DNA from: Lingula anatina
Taxonomy: Eukaryota; Brachiopoda; Lingulata; Lingulida; Lingulidae
Direction of reading: 5' to 3'
NCBI RefSeq assembly: GCF_001039355.2
Contig: NW_019775552.1
Coordinates: forward strand, 217,964-281,963
Length of the DNA stretch: 64,000 bases
A program made the translations under genes and the position numbers. The notes under the pieces are model-generated. The model was not told the origin of the DNA, ran no database searches, and saw nothing but the letters and a program-made list of their open reading frames with translations. Positions 41,524 through 53,530 of the stretch are shown here, piece after piece (positions within the stretch are counted from its first letter, which is position 1; each line of letters opens with the position of its first letter).

Positions 41524-42588
41524 CGAAAGGCTTTGAACCAGGCAATGTCAAACTTCACCATCAATAATTTCATTAAGGAGAAGAGAAACCATTCCCACCC
41601 CAGTATAATCAAAATTAGATCACAAATAATATATATGCTACGACAGAACTCCGAGAACCAAACATGACTTTTCACAACAGTGTACTACATTTCAATGATA
41701 CACAATTGTAAAATTGTTTTATGTGATGTTTCTTCGTCTTCCCTTCTTCACCATTTCTTGGTGCCAAATTAAAAAATGATAAAATCTCTTGCACAAATTA
41801 AAAATCGAGTTCATTTAATCTTGTAACGCTCCAAGGCACAGTTGAAAGTGTAGGGGCAAAGACAGAGAAAGGGAGGAAAGACATAAGCTTTTCCTAGACG
41901 GTCTGTTCCACACATTTGCACAACCGCGCCTTCATGATTCAGTTTCAAGCTATTTAGAAAATGTTTTATACAGGTAGCACTCCCACTCACGTTTTCTGAT
42001 ATATAATGATTGTGTAGTGCAAATTGGTGCCCGATCTAGAGTTTACGTTATTAAAACTTACCAAGACTAAAAAGAACATATCCAAGCGTTAACGTTGGTA
42101 TTGGGCGTAAGAACGTATCAGCCATCGTCCCACCAAATATCCCCAAGCATGCTGACGCCCCTGCAAATACAAATTGTCCCTGTTTTATGGTGAAAATGGC
42201 AAGGTTAATCAAAATCAAAATAAACGGCCGTTCTTTAAAAACATCCGAAACATCGATTCACGTTCTAAAGAACCTGCATGACCTTTGACTTACCTACAAA
42301 CGCCATGTGAACTACCACTGCTGACGCCGTCGTTGAATTGAAAGTCACCAGCCATAACTCGTTCATATAGTTAACAATTGTGAAGTACGCAGCGCGTTCG
42401 CAGGCGTACGCTAGCAGAATCAGCACAGCCGCTTTTGAAAGTGACGAATGTACGCGTCTTTCGGTACAGTCTTTTTCTTCGTTGATTGTTTCCAGTTGTG
42501 ATATTGTGTCCTGGTCACCTATGGACTGGATGTAAGAAATGCCTTTCGAACTGGTGTCGGATTTTGCACTAACATATCCCTCATCCAT
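35740..42588 (-). CDS. Gene B: SLC15/POT-family oligopeptide transporter-like, 10 exons, 555 aa
   Basis: Exons: 42588-42294, 42160-42062, 41469-41435, 40416-40274, 39864-39665, 39175-38970, 38720-38531, 37555-37388, 36358-36230, 35942-35740. They sum to 1,668 nt, an intact frame of 555 codons plus stop, within the usual POT length. Residues 1-50 are a hydrophilic, acidic/serine-rich cytosolic tail. TM1 carries CERAAYF with the conserved Glu64-Arg65; the first Glu of ExxER is replaced by Tyr. Exon 4 has AAFGQGCIGTVLPVVGAEQ (POT signature). Exon 5 has FYLWRNVGAMIAD, matching the FYxxINxG block. Exon 6 encodes a long Lys/Arg-rich cytosolic loop. Exons 8-9 have IFAQGPQYGLIALAEMFTALT and EFSYMEAPDGLKCFSMGLHQTALGLS. 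Expected to be a 12-TM proton-coupled peptide/histidine transporter, closest in feel to SLC15A3/A4 (PHT) by motif; this assignment is family-level only. The 3' three exons are duplicated at 54.5-56.3 kb. Intron 8 and intron 7 carry inserted elements. AATAAA lies on the minus strand at 35441-35436. Confidence 0.9.
36553..37011 (-). mobile_element. SINE-like insertion (tRNA-like B box) in gene B intron 8
   Basis: This 459-bp block is absent from the paralogous intron in D, where the flanks are joined. The six-base TGTTAT occurs at 36547-36552 and again at 37006-37011, as expected for a target-site duplication. On the minus strand it holds GGGTTCGAATCCC, a good RNA polymerase III B box. About 230 bases upstream is TGGCTCCGTGG, resembling an A box; that spacing is too long for an ordinary tRNA promoter. 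The block ends without a clear A-rich tail. It is a short interspersed element or other non-autonomous insert; the family is not recognised. Confidence 0.6.
37930..38103. mobile_element. 174-bp palindromic MITE-like element in gene B intron 7
   Basis: Arms of about 55 bp (37931-37986 and 38048-38102) are inverted copies with a few mismatches. Each includes GGGGACTAACTAGTCCGAGG or its complement. TATG flanks both sides (37926-37929, 38104-38107). The paralogous intron of D lacks the block. Non-autonomous, no coding capacity. Confidence 0.75.
40649..40831. repeat. G20 run, then (CAA)n(TAA)n in gene B intron 3
   Basis: G20 at 40649-40668; compound trinucleotide tract at about 40750-40831. Confidence 0.97.
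41479..41521. repeat. (TAA)n microsatellite in gene B intron 2
   Basis: About 14 units, 10 bases upstream (minus sense) of the short exon 3, as with the tract before gene A exon 8. Confidence 0.95.
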
Positions 42589-42804
42589 TTTGATTCAAAA
42601 TAACAGTCGATCGACTCAGGAAACCAGCCCTTTAATTATTGCATGTTGTATAATCCCCAAGCTCTGCTGCCACTGTTGCAGTCACTCGTTACAGTGCAGG
42701 AATGATACGCTATCTGGGGGATGAAAATATTTTGATTAAACTGGTGTAAACGAATTGTTTGGGAAATAGATTATCAGTTTCAGATTATCATACCTGATCG
42801 AGTC

Positions 42805-42968
42805 ATAGGAGAGAGACCTCGTTTTACAGGGTCCGGTTCCCATTTACTTGTACAGGAAAGCCCCGGCCTAGATTTTGACCCCTTACGTTTCGCTTACCCA
42901 TACCTGTATGAATGTACAGAGGGCGGAGTCTGTATTGCACAGAGACCCTCAGTTTCTAGACCACCGAC
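42805..42968 (+). repeat. Dispersed repeat family R1, copy 2
   Basis: More diverged copy upstream of gene B's start codon: TAGATTTTGACCCC, GAGGGCGGAGTCTG, GAGACCCTCAGTTTC and ACCGACA are retained in order. Confidence 0.7.
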
Positions 42969-44176
42969 AAGTGTTCAGTGTTGTTCTTGACATTAACTTT
43001 TCACTTCAGAGGCCAATTAAAGAATAAAGTAAAGGCAGTTACTTTAATGTGTTTAAACGAATTGACTTTTGACTTAATTTACATAGTTTAAGATCAACAA
43101 TCTGATCATTATTAATTTATTTATTTGTTTGTTTAGTTGTTTTCGTCGTTATTATCATTTCATTCTTATCATTATTCAGGTTTTAAATTTTGTATATGCG
43201 CGTATATTTTCTTTTATCATTTTTTTATTATTTATCTATTTGTCTTTGCTACGCATTATATGACCTACGTACAGTGTTGATCAAAAATATTGCCACACCT
43301 CCAGTGACGGGTGTTTTTATTTACACCACAGCTGCAAACCGTTTGCAATGGCATTGTTATTTCTGATACCCATTTAAGATTGAGATATGAACGTTTAGAG
43401 AAGGGAAAGGGTGGGGGCAAATAAAAATTGAAAAGCCGCGACTCTCTCTCTTCCAGCTGTTGCAAACCGAACTTTAACACGTGGATATTACTTGACCTAG
43501 TTAACTGGCCTATTTATACGTCACGCGGTGTATTTCCTTAGTGGTTATTGTTTACATGGACGATTAGTGCATATTAAGTGTGTGCGCATATCACAAGTTT
43601 TAACGATCGAAGGGCACAAGTGTAAATGCAACTTTAGTGTCGCTATACGACAGGGAAATGGAAGACCGAGAGCTCATTTCGCAGTATTAGAATAGCATGG
43701 GGACTGCAGCCACCCACCACTACATTGGAGTGTGTGCCAAGCAGTATACCAGTATGTGAGACGTTAACTGAATATTAAGTCTTCAATGCGAGTATAGTGC
43801 CGTATGGAAATGTAGGCCTACGGTTTCTTTGATTTTCCTCTTAATCGAGCTGTTAACTAGGCCACCATATATATTCAGTATACACAGCCGTATATATATA
43901 GAGGGCAACTGTACATGTACACAAGTATTAATACTCCGTTGGAGTATATTTGCAGTGGACAAAATTATTCTGTTTCTACCCTTGGGGTGGGAGCGGAAAC
44001 TGCTGGCCATCTTCATAGAAACCAGGATAACCCGGTGTGTACCACTATGTGTCTGCTGAACCGCCGTGGGTAAAATGCAGCATACATAATATGTATGATA
44101 TACAGGGCCCTACATATTCCACACGCAGTAGTTTACAATACATAGAGCTGGCGAAATTATCGACACTCGTGCTACA

Positions 44177-44264
44177 TGCATGCCCGTACAAGTAGCCTAC
44201 ATCGTTATGTACCTGTATAGTGCATGCCCGTACAAGTAGCCTACATCGTTATGTACCTGTATAG
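44177..44264 (+). repeat. Perfect 44-bp tandem duplication
   Basis: 44177-44220 and 44221-44264 are identical, each starting TGCATGCCCGTACAAGTAGC. It sits in the B-C intergenic region. Confidence 0.95.
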
Positions 44265-44346
44265 TACATGCCCCAGTGGTATGCCCCTATGCTGTTTCGA
44301 TCCCCTCCTTCCCTTACCCTCTACCAGGGCTGCATATTATCTTATA

Positions 44347-44565
44347 CCCCCTTTACACTGGACGGCGTCCTTTCTGCGTCCTTTCTGCGACCATGAAATT
44401 TGGCATCGCTGTGGTCTTAAAAAGGAGGCACGAGCATTAATTTTGTATCAGAATGAATGCTCAATGATCGGCCAGTTGTCGACACGTATAATATTATAAT
44501 TTTTTAACTCTCAAATGGGACCGGAATGCTGGACGCAGAAAGGACGCCGTCCAGTGTAAAGGGGG
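44347..44565. mobile_element. 219-bp element with perfect 35-bp terminal inverted repeats
   Basis: 44347-44381 and 44531-44565 are exact inverted copies (starting CCCCCTTTACACTGGACGGC). No coding capacity and no clear target-site duplication. It lies between the divergent genes B and C. It is MITE-like; perfect arms suggest recent insertion. Confidence 0.8.
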
Positions 44566-45756
44566 CTTTACAGGTATGTGGACTTTTACGCGAGAGATTT
44601 TAACCAACATTTTAACCATAGACCGTAAGACGTATCTCTGAATATCTGTGGACCTGGTAGAGGGAACCCCTCCCACGCGTACGTAATAATAGCAGAATGA
44701 TATATCTGATTTCTTTATAACAGACACAAATCTGAAGTGGCAAACCCTCCCCTGCCTTTTCCGTCACCCTGAGTCTCAGAGAACACTGGCAACTCGCATA
44801 TACAGGTACAACATCCCGGTATATTGAAAACGGGGTAGAAGCATGCTGATAATATAAAGGAGAGCCATGGTGACTCCTCATGTATATCAGCAAATGTGAC
44901 ATCATACTACATTGTAGCAGTTGTGTCATTTGGTATATGTTATGACGCATCGACTTTATGTATATGATTATTGGTCATATTAAACGTGTGACCTGTTTCC
45001 CTTCGATATAATGATTAGAAAGCTATTTTGACCAGACTTTTCGATGAACCGCCTGTGATTGAATTAACCAAGTGCTTGCTAATATGTAGCACAGTCAAAA
45101 TTCACTCATATTCCCTGTTGCAAAATTCACTGGTTCAGAGATGTACCCGAATTTTCAGGTGGATCCAGCTCTCTTTTTATGAAAATTTTGAATGTTTATA
45201 TTTATTTATTCATTTATTTATTTATATTTGTTTTTATATTTATATGTAATTATTTATTGTTTTTTATATATATCAAGGACTCAAAACACATTGACTGTCA
45301 ATGGTGCTGTTGCATACATATATTTATATGTGTTTCTTGAGAAAAGACGAAGCTGATTCACATACAGGGCCACGCTAGTAATATATATACTATCAATGCA
45401 CGTTGTCCGGGCAGGTCACAGTGTCAGCGGATTATAGGTAGCAGTATAACAGGCTTGGTGTTTATTTCACGCTCAATATTTAACCTAGTTACGTGACCCG
45501 CTAGTAACCCCCCCCCCCTCCTCTCCCACGTAAACCAAGAGTCTGGTGAAATGTGGAAGTGAAACCGTCTCTTTTTTAATCACATGATGAACGTTGCCAT
45601 CACATGCCCCAGATTATTTATTCCAAAGTATATTGTTATATTAGACTTCGCGTCCGTGTTTTGTACATTTCAGGTGACACGGTGAAACGAAACCAGAAGT
45701 GAAACCTACTGAGTGGCTCATGTATATACCGGCTGTCAAGGAAGCATTGTTTAACA

Positions 45757-48727
45757 ATGAGTGATACCAGAGACATAACAAAAAGAGGTGGACACGAAAA
45801 TAGTGGTGGTCAAAACGCTGACCACGGTCAGGGGCGTCAGGTAAACGGTGACAACGCTGTCAGCGTGTCCATCCAGGTGTCGAGCGTGGACATCGATCAA
45901 CAAACCCCTTACTTCGTTGACGGTCGCATAGCCTGTACAGCAACAACCTTCTCCATTTTCTTGGCCTACTTTTTCAAGTCTCTTGCGGGATTCACGATCT
46001 TGAATAACTTTGTGACTGTGTGGACGAAAAAACTGAATTACTCCCTCCACGATGCGGAGGAGTACCGAATGATTTACACTGGTAAATATTGATCAGGGTG
46101 GAAATAAGGATGGGTTTGACTATTATCCCCTTTTTTGGGTGACCTCTAGTACGGTTCAGTCCACACGCTCCTATTCCAAGAAGCATGTACCTCCAAAATA
46201 AATTTTATTGCATTTTTATGAAGTAAATTTTGAGAAAGGGAAGAGGTGGCTTAACATTCAAACAAAAGTTCCCCTTAACTTAACCCGGCATCCTGCGCTC
46301 ATGACTAGCGTGGTTTAAAAAAGTGTCATAGGGTAAGGCCTCCTTCCTCCCCCCCCCCCCCCCCCCCCCTCCCCCCCCACCCCCCCCGCCTCACACCCCT
46401 TAACCAACGCGAATATAAGATTTCATTTAGTTTCGAACTGTTCAATCCTAGGACACTGAGTTTCCATTCAGTTCAATTTGATTTGATTTATTTGGCACTT
46501 TATAATATTTCTGCATTCTCCAAAGGTGTCAGCTCCAGTCTAGAGGTGATAGGAGGAATCGCAGCCGACACTTACCCTGGTCCCTTTGGCACCCTGGGGG
46601 TGACATATGTCTTCTTTATTATAGGTAATGTTACATGTATACCATACCATACTACACCATGCTATATTACACTACACGATACTACACTATAATACTAGTA
46701 CTACACTGCACGTCACTACTCCACACTATAATTTGAAAATAAATGCTTTATCTCTTTTGCTTTATTCTATATGTTCTAATTTTTGTGTCCAATATCCTAT
46801 TCTAGGTGCTATTTTGATGCAAATAGCAACATCGCTGCCTCTAACGCTGGTAAGCAACACACTTTTGTTACCCTAATAATTAATGGGCCCTAAGCTTCAG
46901 ACACGTGAAAAACGTGTATCAAAACAATGTTAGGACGTTCAATACTCGAAATAACATTTATGAGGAAAAGAGACGAGAATTTTAACTGCTCGTTTATTTG
47001 TACAAAAGTGTTACTATCAGAAAAGTAAGCCTCCAGTGAGGATCGAACTCACGACCCCTGGTTTACAAGACCAGTGCTCTAACCACTGAGCTATAGAGGC
47101 AGATGGACGGTAGCGTGACCTTTTATGCATTATGTGTTACCTGCAGAGCCGTCAAGCATGTCATTATGTCTTTGATTTTATCATCTGCTAACATTTTGTA
47201 AACCGTGGCCTTTTCAGCCACAGCTTCAGTGTTGTCGTAAAAAGGCTCAAATAGAAAGAAAAGTGTTTACATTTATACATTTTTTTCTAATGACTAATGA
47301 GCACTTCATTCGTATGCTTTGATAGAGTATTTTGAGGAGATAAAAAGGATGGGAAGGAAAAAGAGTGTACTCTCGGTAGCTGGAGAGTGAAGAAAAGTCT
47401 ACATATTTCAAAATATGTCAGTTTTGACATTTTAACACTTTCCTCGCAGGTCAGTGACTTGTGGACATTACAACAGCTAGCCTGGTCATCCGTGGTCTTC
47501 CTCCTGCTTGGTCAGACTGGAATGTCCGTCATCCTGTCAGTACTGGCCGCAGAGCAAGTCACTCAGACCAGGGCAAAGAGCAATACTTTTCATTGGTAAA
47601 TATACCGTACATATATAATTGTGCAACATATTCCACATTTAAGTCCTGTAAATTTCCCCACGAGTCAGGCAAAATTCAGTTGATTATTACCAAAGAGAAA
47701 AAAATCTTTCCACAAGCAGAACATGTACAAGTAATGGGAATTTTCCATGAAAAGGATAATTGATAATTTGACTTAAAGGTAACGAGGTATGTGGAGTCTA
47801 TTGTGTATCATATTATCCCTTATTTTGGTCGTGTAAGCTGTAGACTACTCTATACTGGGGGCATTAATACCATACAAAACCTTTGCTTTCACCAGAAAAT
47901 CGTGAAGAATTAGCCAGAGAGATATCTGTAAATATCTGGTGAAAATCAATCTGTGGCTCTGGTAGAAGGTGACTGCTCTACGTTCATGCGCAGAGACACT
48001 GCGATATTTACTTATTTTTTTTTTTACACTAGGGCCCACCAAACTACATGTGCACCCTCCTTACTACGCCAACTTACACCCTCCTAACTACTTCGTTCCA
48101 ATAGCACCTGTTCAAGGTACACTTCACAACTTACACGTGCCTTATTAACACATTGATTTTTTATAGATATACAAGCTATGGACTTTCAATATCAGATACA
48201 GGAGAATACAAGTTATTTCCTTGCAGGGTTTACTTCAGTACCAATGCCGCAGGTTTACTGAACAGCGCCCTCACGATAATGATTCTCTTCACGTCCACGA
48301 CTGAGGCCGTGGAGGCGGACACCATACCTGCCCCGATCTCTATACTTCTCTCCGGTATGATCGTCTGCTTGGTCAGGTCCAGATATAAGACGTACGTAGA
48401 AGAAGGTGAGATGAGATCAATAAATCTTTTGAAATATTTTGCTTCCTGCAGAGAAGACACTTGGTCGATGTACTTGTATTTCTGGTGTTGAAGCTGAATG
48501 CTTATTTCACCTGCTTTATGCTATTTTGACTTTCGAGTCAGGAATACATGAATCTTACACTATATACAAGCAGTGGCGGATTTAGGGGAGTGTCAGGGGG
48601 GTCCCACCCCCTTCGATTTCTGATAAAATACACGCACCAAAAAACGTCTAGCTGAATCATACATGTAGTTCTAAACTGTACCAAATTTCGCCATTTGCCC
48701 TCCAAAACACCATTTGTGTGTGTGTGT

Positions 48728-48758
<31 letters not shown>

Positions 48759-51700
48759 GGCTTCAAGCGTGCCCCGAACCTGGTGCCAAGGTGGTGAGGG
48801 TCGGCCTCGCAATCCGAGGCCTGTCAACCCCTAAAATACCGGACTCCCCTTCAAATAATTCTGCTTACGCCCCTGACAAGTACGTGTAGTCGTGTAGTAA
48901 ATAATAATAATAATAATAATTATAATAATAATAATAATAACAATGATGATGATGATGATGAAAACAACAGTGGCCCATAGACTAATTGTTTGTTTGTTTC
49001 TTTTTAGGATTTAGCTTGATCAAAACCATTAAGACCAAAGCGGCACACTTGAGAGACAGATATGGACCCAAGCCACAGCCGATACCGAAGACCAAAAACC
49101 CTTTCAGCCCACCAAAGAAAGTGTTGAAGACGTTTGCAAAAATACTATGTGTCAACACGTCGGTGTTTGGATTTGGAATTATTTATACACAGGTAGACTA
49201 AATTATGAAACGTCTCTGAATCATCATCAGTTATCTGCTTATGCTTGTCATTCATTTCGAAATGTCGACATTATGCCTTCTCATGACACTAGCACGTGAG
49301 GTAGCGATAAACTCAAACGTCTGATCCTTAACATTGACACGATTAAGCGCCGCGTGCTCAAAGTGACTGAAACAGAAAAGACAGCCATTGATCCTCAACA
49401 AACATCCCCTGCATGATATACTAAGGACGAACGTGCAGACATTAAACTGGCAATACGTTTTTGATAAAATTAATTAATTTTAAATTCAACACAATTGATA
49501 TTGAGAAACAATATATTTTTTCTCAATATTTTCATTTTCCTTTAGTACTTATTTTAAAGGTGTATTTTAACCTAATTCCATTTTTAATACTCTATCTTTT
49601 CATTCTATATTTACATTTCAGGCACTTAGCCAGCAATTTCAAAAGGGGGGTTCTTTTTCTGAAAAAGTGGACCTTTTACATGTACCATGAAACCTTCATG
49701 TGCCTAGATACAATTTTACCACGAGGGGACCTTTTCCCAGCAAAAGGGGGGTTATTTCGAACCACCCGAACCCCCCCTGGCTACGGGCCTGCATTTAGTA
49801 TAAGTTTTATATATTGCCAAGAGCAAGGTAAACCTCTTATTATTATTATCATTACCATTTTAGCCATATGCAATGTGTCTATTTATTGAAGAGATTCTTA
49901 TAATATAATAAACACTTTCACTTCACAGGCACTGGGGACTTTTCAGCTCCAGGCGACAGGACTGAACACGACTATTGGACAGGTCAACATTGACGACCCC
50001 AGCGCGTTCGTCCTTCTGTTTAATGAGGTCATAATCCTACTGACCATTCCGTTCCTCATTAATGTTGTGTATCGGAATTTTAGAAGGAAGGGCAAGAAAA
50101 TATCTGTATTCGTTAGAATGGGTAAGTACATGTATTAGGAACGGTTTAGGGGGTGGACGACGGTTTGAATGCTTCCCCCTCTTTTGGCCGGAAAAGTACC
50201 GCTCTGAGTGAATGTTTTAGCTGGGTCCTATCGGTGTAAGTCATTTTTCGAATTGCGACAATGAAGGGGTGCATAGGTCCACGTCTTCAGGAAAGAATAT
50301 CCTTTTTATTTGCTCGCTGCAAGCGTGTATTAAAAGGAAGATAATGTAATTCCCTGCACGATCTATTGTCGTAGTGGGTACCCAGTATGTAGCCAAGTGA
50401 GGAACAAACGCAAATAAGAAAATCAAATTTCCAATGACGCGTATGCTCGACAAGCTCGTAGGAGGTGTAGATGTCCGAAAGGACGTGTAACACAAAAAAA
50501 AAAAAAGAAAACAAAAAAAAAAAAGGAAAAAATGAGCAGCTTGTTGTGACCAATTAAATGCGTTCCATTTGCCGTCAAAGTGATATGAGACGATGCCATT
50601 GGTGTTATGTCCATTTAACGCAATGCCAAGGGCCATTAACTTCTGCACTAAAATTGTCTTATTTGAATTTTGGAAAGTATATTTGATTTTTAGATAGAAA
50701 ATAAGTTCATGTACCGTTGGATTATTTACTTCACCTACTCTTAAGTAAAAGACACAAGAAATTATTAAACTATGTGTGAAGTTCGCACACGTGTACATGT
50801 AAGTCAGCTCGATAACTGTGCGCCGGGCGTCACGCTTACATGTAAAATATGTTGTGTAAGTGCACCTGTCATTTGTTATTGAGGACTTCACGTGTTTTCC
50901 AACCATCAATTGATTTCAAATTAGTTCAGTCGCCACTTTAAGTATTTTTACCTTGACCTTCTATTACTAAACAGATGGTGGGTGAAGTAATTTCCTTATC
51001 ATGGTCACGTTCTACGTGCATTATTCTGATAAGTGAACTTGACAGCAACCGCGTAATAAGAGAAGAAAAATCACTTTTAAAGGTCACTTCTAATGATTGT
51101 TTTCATAGAGAAAATTTGCTTCCCATCACCCTTGAATATAAGCAAATTTTAGCCACAAGTCATCAAAGAACTGATAAATATTGTCAATGAATATTTCGAT
51201 CGAACTATCGATTAATCGACTAATTGATTGATTGGTCTATTTTTGTCGCTTTATTTAACCGCTCTTCTTTAAAATCATTCATATTTTGACTTTGATTGGA
51301 TGCTTACAGCGATTGGAATGGCGTGTACGGCTGGCTCTGGTTTTTCTGCCCTCCTCGTCGAGGTCGCCCGCAGAAACGACTGTACTCAACACGGCGGACA
51401 GTCCACTTTGACCGTGCTAATACAGGCACCTCAGGTCATCCTGCTAGGACTTGGGGAAGTTTTTACCGTTATCTCAGGTATTTAAGACAACCAGTAACCG
51501 ATGTAACGAAACTGAGGGTCCGTGTAACAGAAAATCCTCTTTCTATTTAGTTATAATGGTTAGGGTTAGCCTGACATAAGTGGGTCAAAATCTAGGGGGA
51601 GGTTTACCTGTACGAATAAATGGGAAGCGGGCTTTCTGTCATGGGAGACTCTCTGTAATGGTACACCGGGTGAAGGTCCTTATAAAGGTAGTTATTTATA

Positions 51701-53530
51701 CATTTTTGGTATTGAAGGTTGGGAGAGGAGGTCTAGTAATTTCTTGCAACATGGGTGGTCCTTTTACACCCAGGGCACCCTCCTCCCCAAGCTGATATCT
51801 GGGGCATTTGATATACTGTATTTAGGTCCAATTATACATGACTCTCCAAAGGAGCATATTGAATATTTTTGGATGATTAAATTCAAGGAATTGGGTGTTA
51901 ATAAATATATTTTCATATCCTATGGCATAAGTGATCCTGCTTACATGATGTTAAGGATGTGAGAGGTTTGATCTTATTTTGGATGATGAAATGCGGATGA
52001 CTGGACGAGGTGTTTCTTATACATGTAGTTATTCTCAGTGCAGGCACGCAGGAAGCGGTTTAAAATTAAGGAGAGAATGGTAGGGGTATAATAATAGTAA
52101 CCATTTAGAAAAAAATCAACTAGCGGAGGGAGGGGGTGGTAACGACCAAAGTGTACTTAGAGCTGGCATTTTACTTAAATAGATGCACATACTCTTACCC
52201 CCCACCCTCCTGCTTTTTGCGCCTAGGTTTGATGTGGTGAAAAACAAAAAAGAGGAGAAAAAGGGCTAAGACCCCTACTCACCTGTCAAGACCGCATGGG
52301 TAAAAACACAATTTCGTCCAATAACAATGCCAGTAATTCCCTCGTGGATGTCGTCGGTTTACTTCACTTATTTAATATAATGAGACATGCGATCTGTCAG
52401 CCTGTTGGTGCCAAAAGTTCACATCTTCATTTGAAACATCTGTGTCGGCCAATTTAATTTGATCACAGCAATTTGAGTTGACGTGGCAATTGGTGCATGT
52501 TGAAGTAGTCTAAAGTAAACAACGGAGGATCAACCAGCATGGTTCAATGGCACGTGTAATGTGTAATTGGGCACTTTACAACGTGATCAAATAGTTTTAT
52601 TTAGAAAAAGAACCATTAAATTGGAAAGTGTAGGAAAGAGAAAGGAGACCTTTAGACCAATTGTGTTAGAGGAGCTGAAATATTCCATGTGAAAATGTCG
52701 GCTTACCGTAGGCTGTACTGAACAAGTCAAATTGCGAGCATATATCCTTATAAATCACAGTATCATATAATAAACAGATAGAATATTAGGTATTCATTAA
52801 ATAAAAGGTATACCATACAAAGATTACCATGGTTACCATGGTTGTAACCCATCCTTTATCCGCTATTCTGAGAACATGCATAAAATACAATATTTTGTAG
52901 TCAATAGAAATTCAATTTAAAATAGCTAATCACGTATTGTTTAACATTTATATTTCAGCCTGGGAATACGTGTACACAGAGGCCCCTAAGGGACTCAAGT
53001 TCACAGCCATGGGACTGTTCTATACCGTCTATGGTCTTACCTTCTTTGCATCCTATGGTTTTCTTAAACTCATCGAAAACACAAGGCCAGGTAAAGTGAT
53101 TTAAACCATTTTGTCTTTATAATATAATGATTAATTTGTATTTTTTCGTTTTCCGTTATGTATGTCTTCTTCTTCGTATTATTATTATTATTAATTTTCA
53201 GATTGGCACCCAAGAGGCGACATCTGTCGGCCAGGTAACGTGGGACACATGGAGCTTCTCTACATGGTCCTGTTGTGCCTGCTAGTCGGTTTCTTTATAA
53301 TATTTCTCCTGGTGGTTTTGTGCCTAAAAAGCCTGAGGGTTGACGGCAGACTTCGTATGTTGCGCGCGCAAAATGCTGGTGACATAGATCGACCTCTCTT
53401 GGCCGGAAGTGACGAAACCGAAGGACTGCGTGGGCGAAATGACGCTCTAGGCACAAGTCGAAGCTATGACACTTTTCCGACATATGAATCTATAAATCAA
53501 CAGCCAGACATACCAGCTATCCAGAATTGA
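45757..53530 (+). CDS. Gene C: divergent SLC15/POT-like transporter, 10 exons, 599 aa
   Basis: Exons: 45757-46081, 46526-46624, 46806-46849, 47450-47595, 48227-48405, 49008-49192, 49929-50121, 51310-51477, 52959-53090, 53202-53530. Total is 1,800 nt with no internal stop. Exons 2, 3, 8 and 9 match A exactly in length (99, 44, 168, 132). Residues 1-57 are a hydrophilic N-tail. TM1 (about 60-82) reads YFFKSLAGFTILNNF, so the family's Glu-Arg pair is Lys74-Ser75. The POT core remains visible: GGIAADTYPG in exon 2, LGQTGMSVILSVLAAEQ in exon 4, YFSTNAAGLL in exon 5, IQAPQVILLGLGEVFTVIS then EYVYTEAPKGLKFTAMGLF in exons 8-9. Unlike A and B it has a longer C-tail with DRPLL (553-557, DXXLL type) and YDTF/YESI (579-582, 585-588, YXX-hydrophobic type). 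These are candidate endolysosomal sorting signals. Possible poly(A) signals are ATTAAA 53868-53873 and AATAAA 54118-54123. Membrane location and function are inferred from family only. Confidence 0.88.
46348..46388. repeat. C-rich tract in gene C intron 1
   Basis: About 40 bp of nearly pure C on +; potential i-motif/G-quadruplex. Confidence 0.95.
47029..47100 (-). tRNA. tRNA-Thr (anticodon TGT)
   Basis: The 72-nt cloverleaf is complete. Acceptor GCCTCTA pairs with TGGAGGC (one G-T wobble). D stem is GCTC/GAGC with AGTGGTTA loop. Anticodon stem CTGGT/ACCAG holds loop CTTGTAA, giving anticodon TGT for ACA (Thr). T stem GTGAG/CTCAC holds loop TTCGATC. A T4 run on the coding strand a few bases downstream (47021-47024, A4 on +) can end Pol III transcription. 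It has no intron. It lies antisense inside intron 3 of gene C. Confidence 0.95.
47905..47975 (+). repeat. Dispersed motif R4 (ATATCTGTAAATATCTG...CTGGTAGA)
   Basis: Shared with 44618-44675 and 55742-55805, and in reverse near 44318-44335. It marks a small repeat family, one copy of which lies in the D-specific MITE. Confidence 0.55.
48573..48880 (+). mobile_element. Possible non-autonomous DNA element in gene C intron 5
   Basis: Begins GCAGTGGCGGATTTAGGGGA and ends CTGCTTACGCCCCTGAC. This is the weakly inverted CAGTGGCG...CGCC..TG pattern seen at the ends of many small invertebrate DNA elements. It contains a (GT)n-G19 tract (48717-48760). Confidence 0.45.
48897..48961. repeat. (TAA)n(ATG)n tract in gene C intron 5
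   Basis: Compound trinucleotide repeat about 45 bp before exon 6. Confidence 0.95.
49622..49793 (+). mobile_element. Possible interspersed element in gene C intron 6
   Basis: Runs from GCACTTAGCCAGCAATTTC to ACCCCCCCTGGCTACGGGCC. TAGCCAG at the left and CTGGCTA at the right are inverted. Two AAAAGGGGGGTT motifs lie inside. A short open frame across it is incidental. Confidence 0.45.
51505..51672 (-). repeat. Dispersed repeat family R1, copy 3
   Basis: Inverted copy starting 28 bp after exon 8 of gene C, closest to copy 1 (shared AACCCTAACCATTATAACTA and GGACCCTCAGTTTCGTTAC on the minus strand). Confidence 0.8.

Larger units (their letters stand above)
42969..45756. other. Intergenic region between divergent genes B and C
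   Basis: Both genes are transcribed away from this 3.2-kb gap (42589-45756), so both promoters should lie here. I see no convincing TATA box. It contains an R1 copy, a perfect tandem duplication, the 35-bp-TIR element and an R4 motif. Confidence 0.6.

Noticed and set aside
50241-50909. 222-codon minus-strand open frame, the longest single frame
   Set aside because: It lies in intron 8 of gene C, spans A-rich runs giving poly-Phe, and shows no recognisable motif or paralogue conservation.
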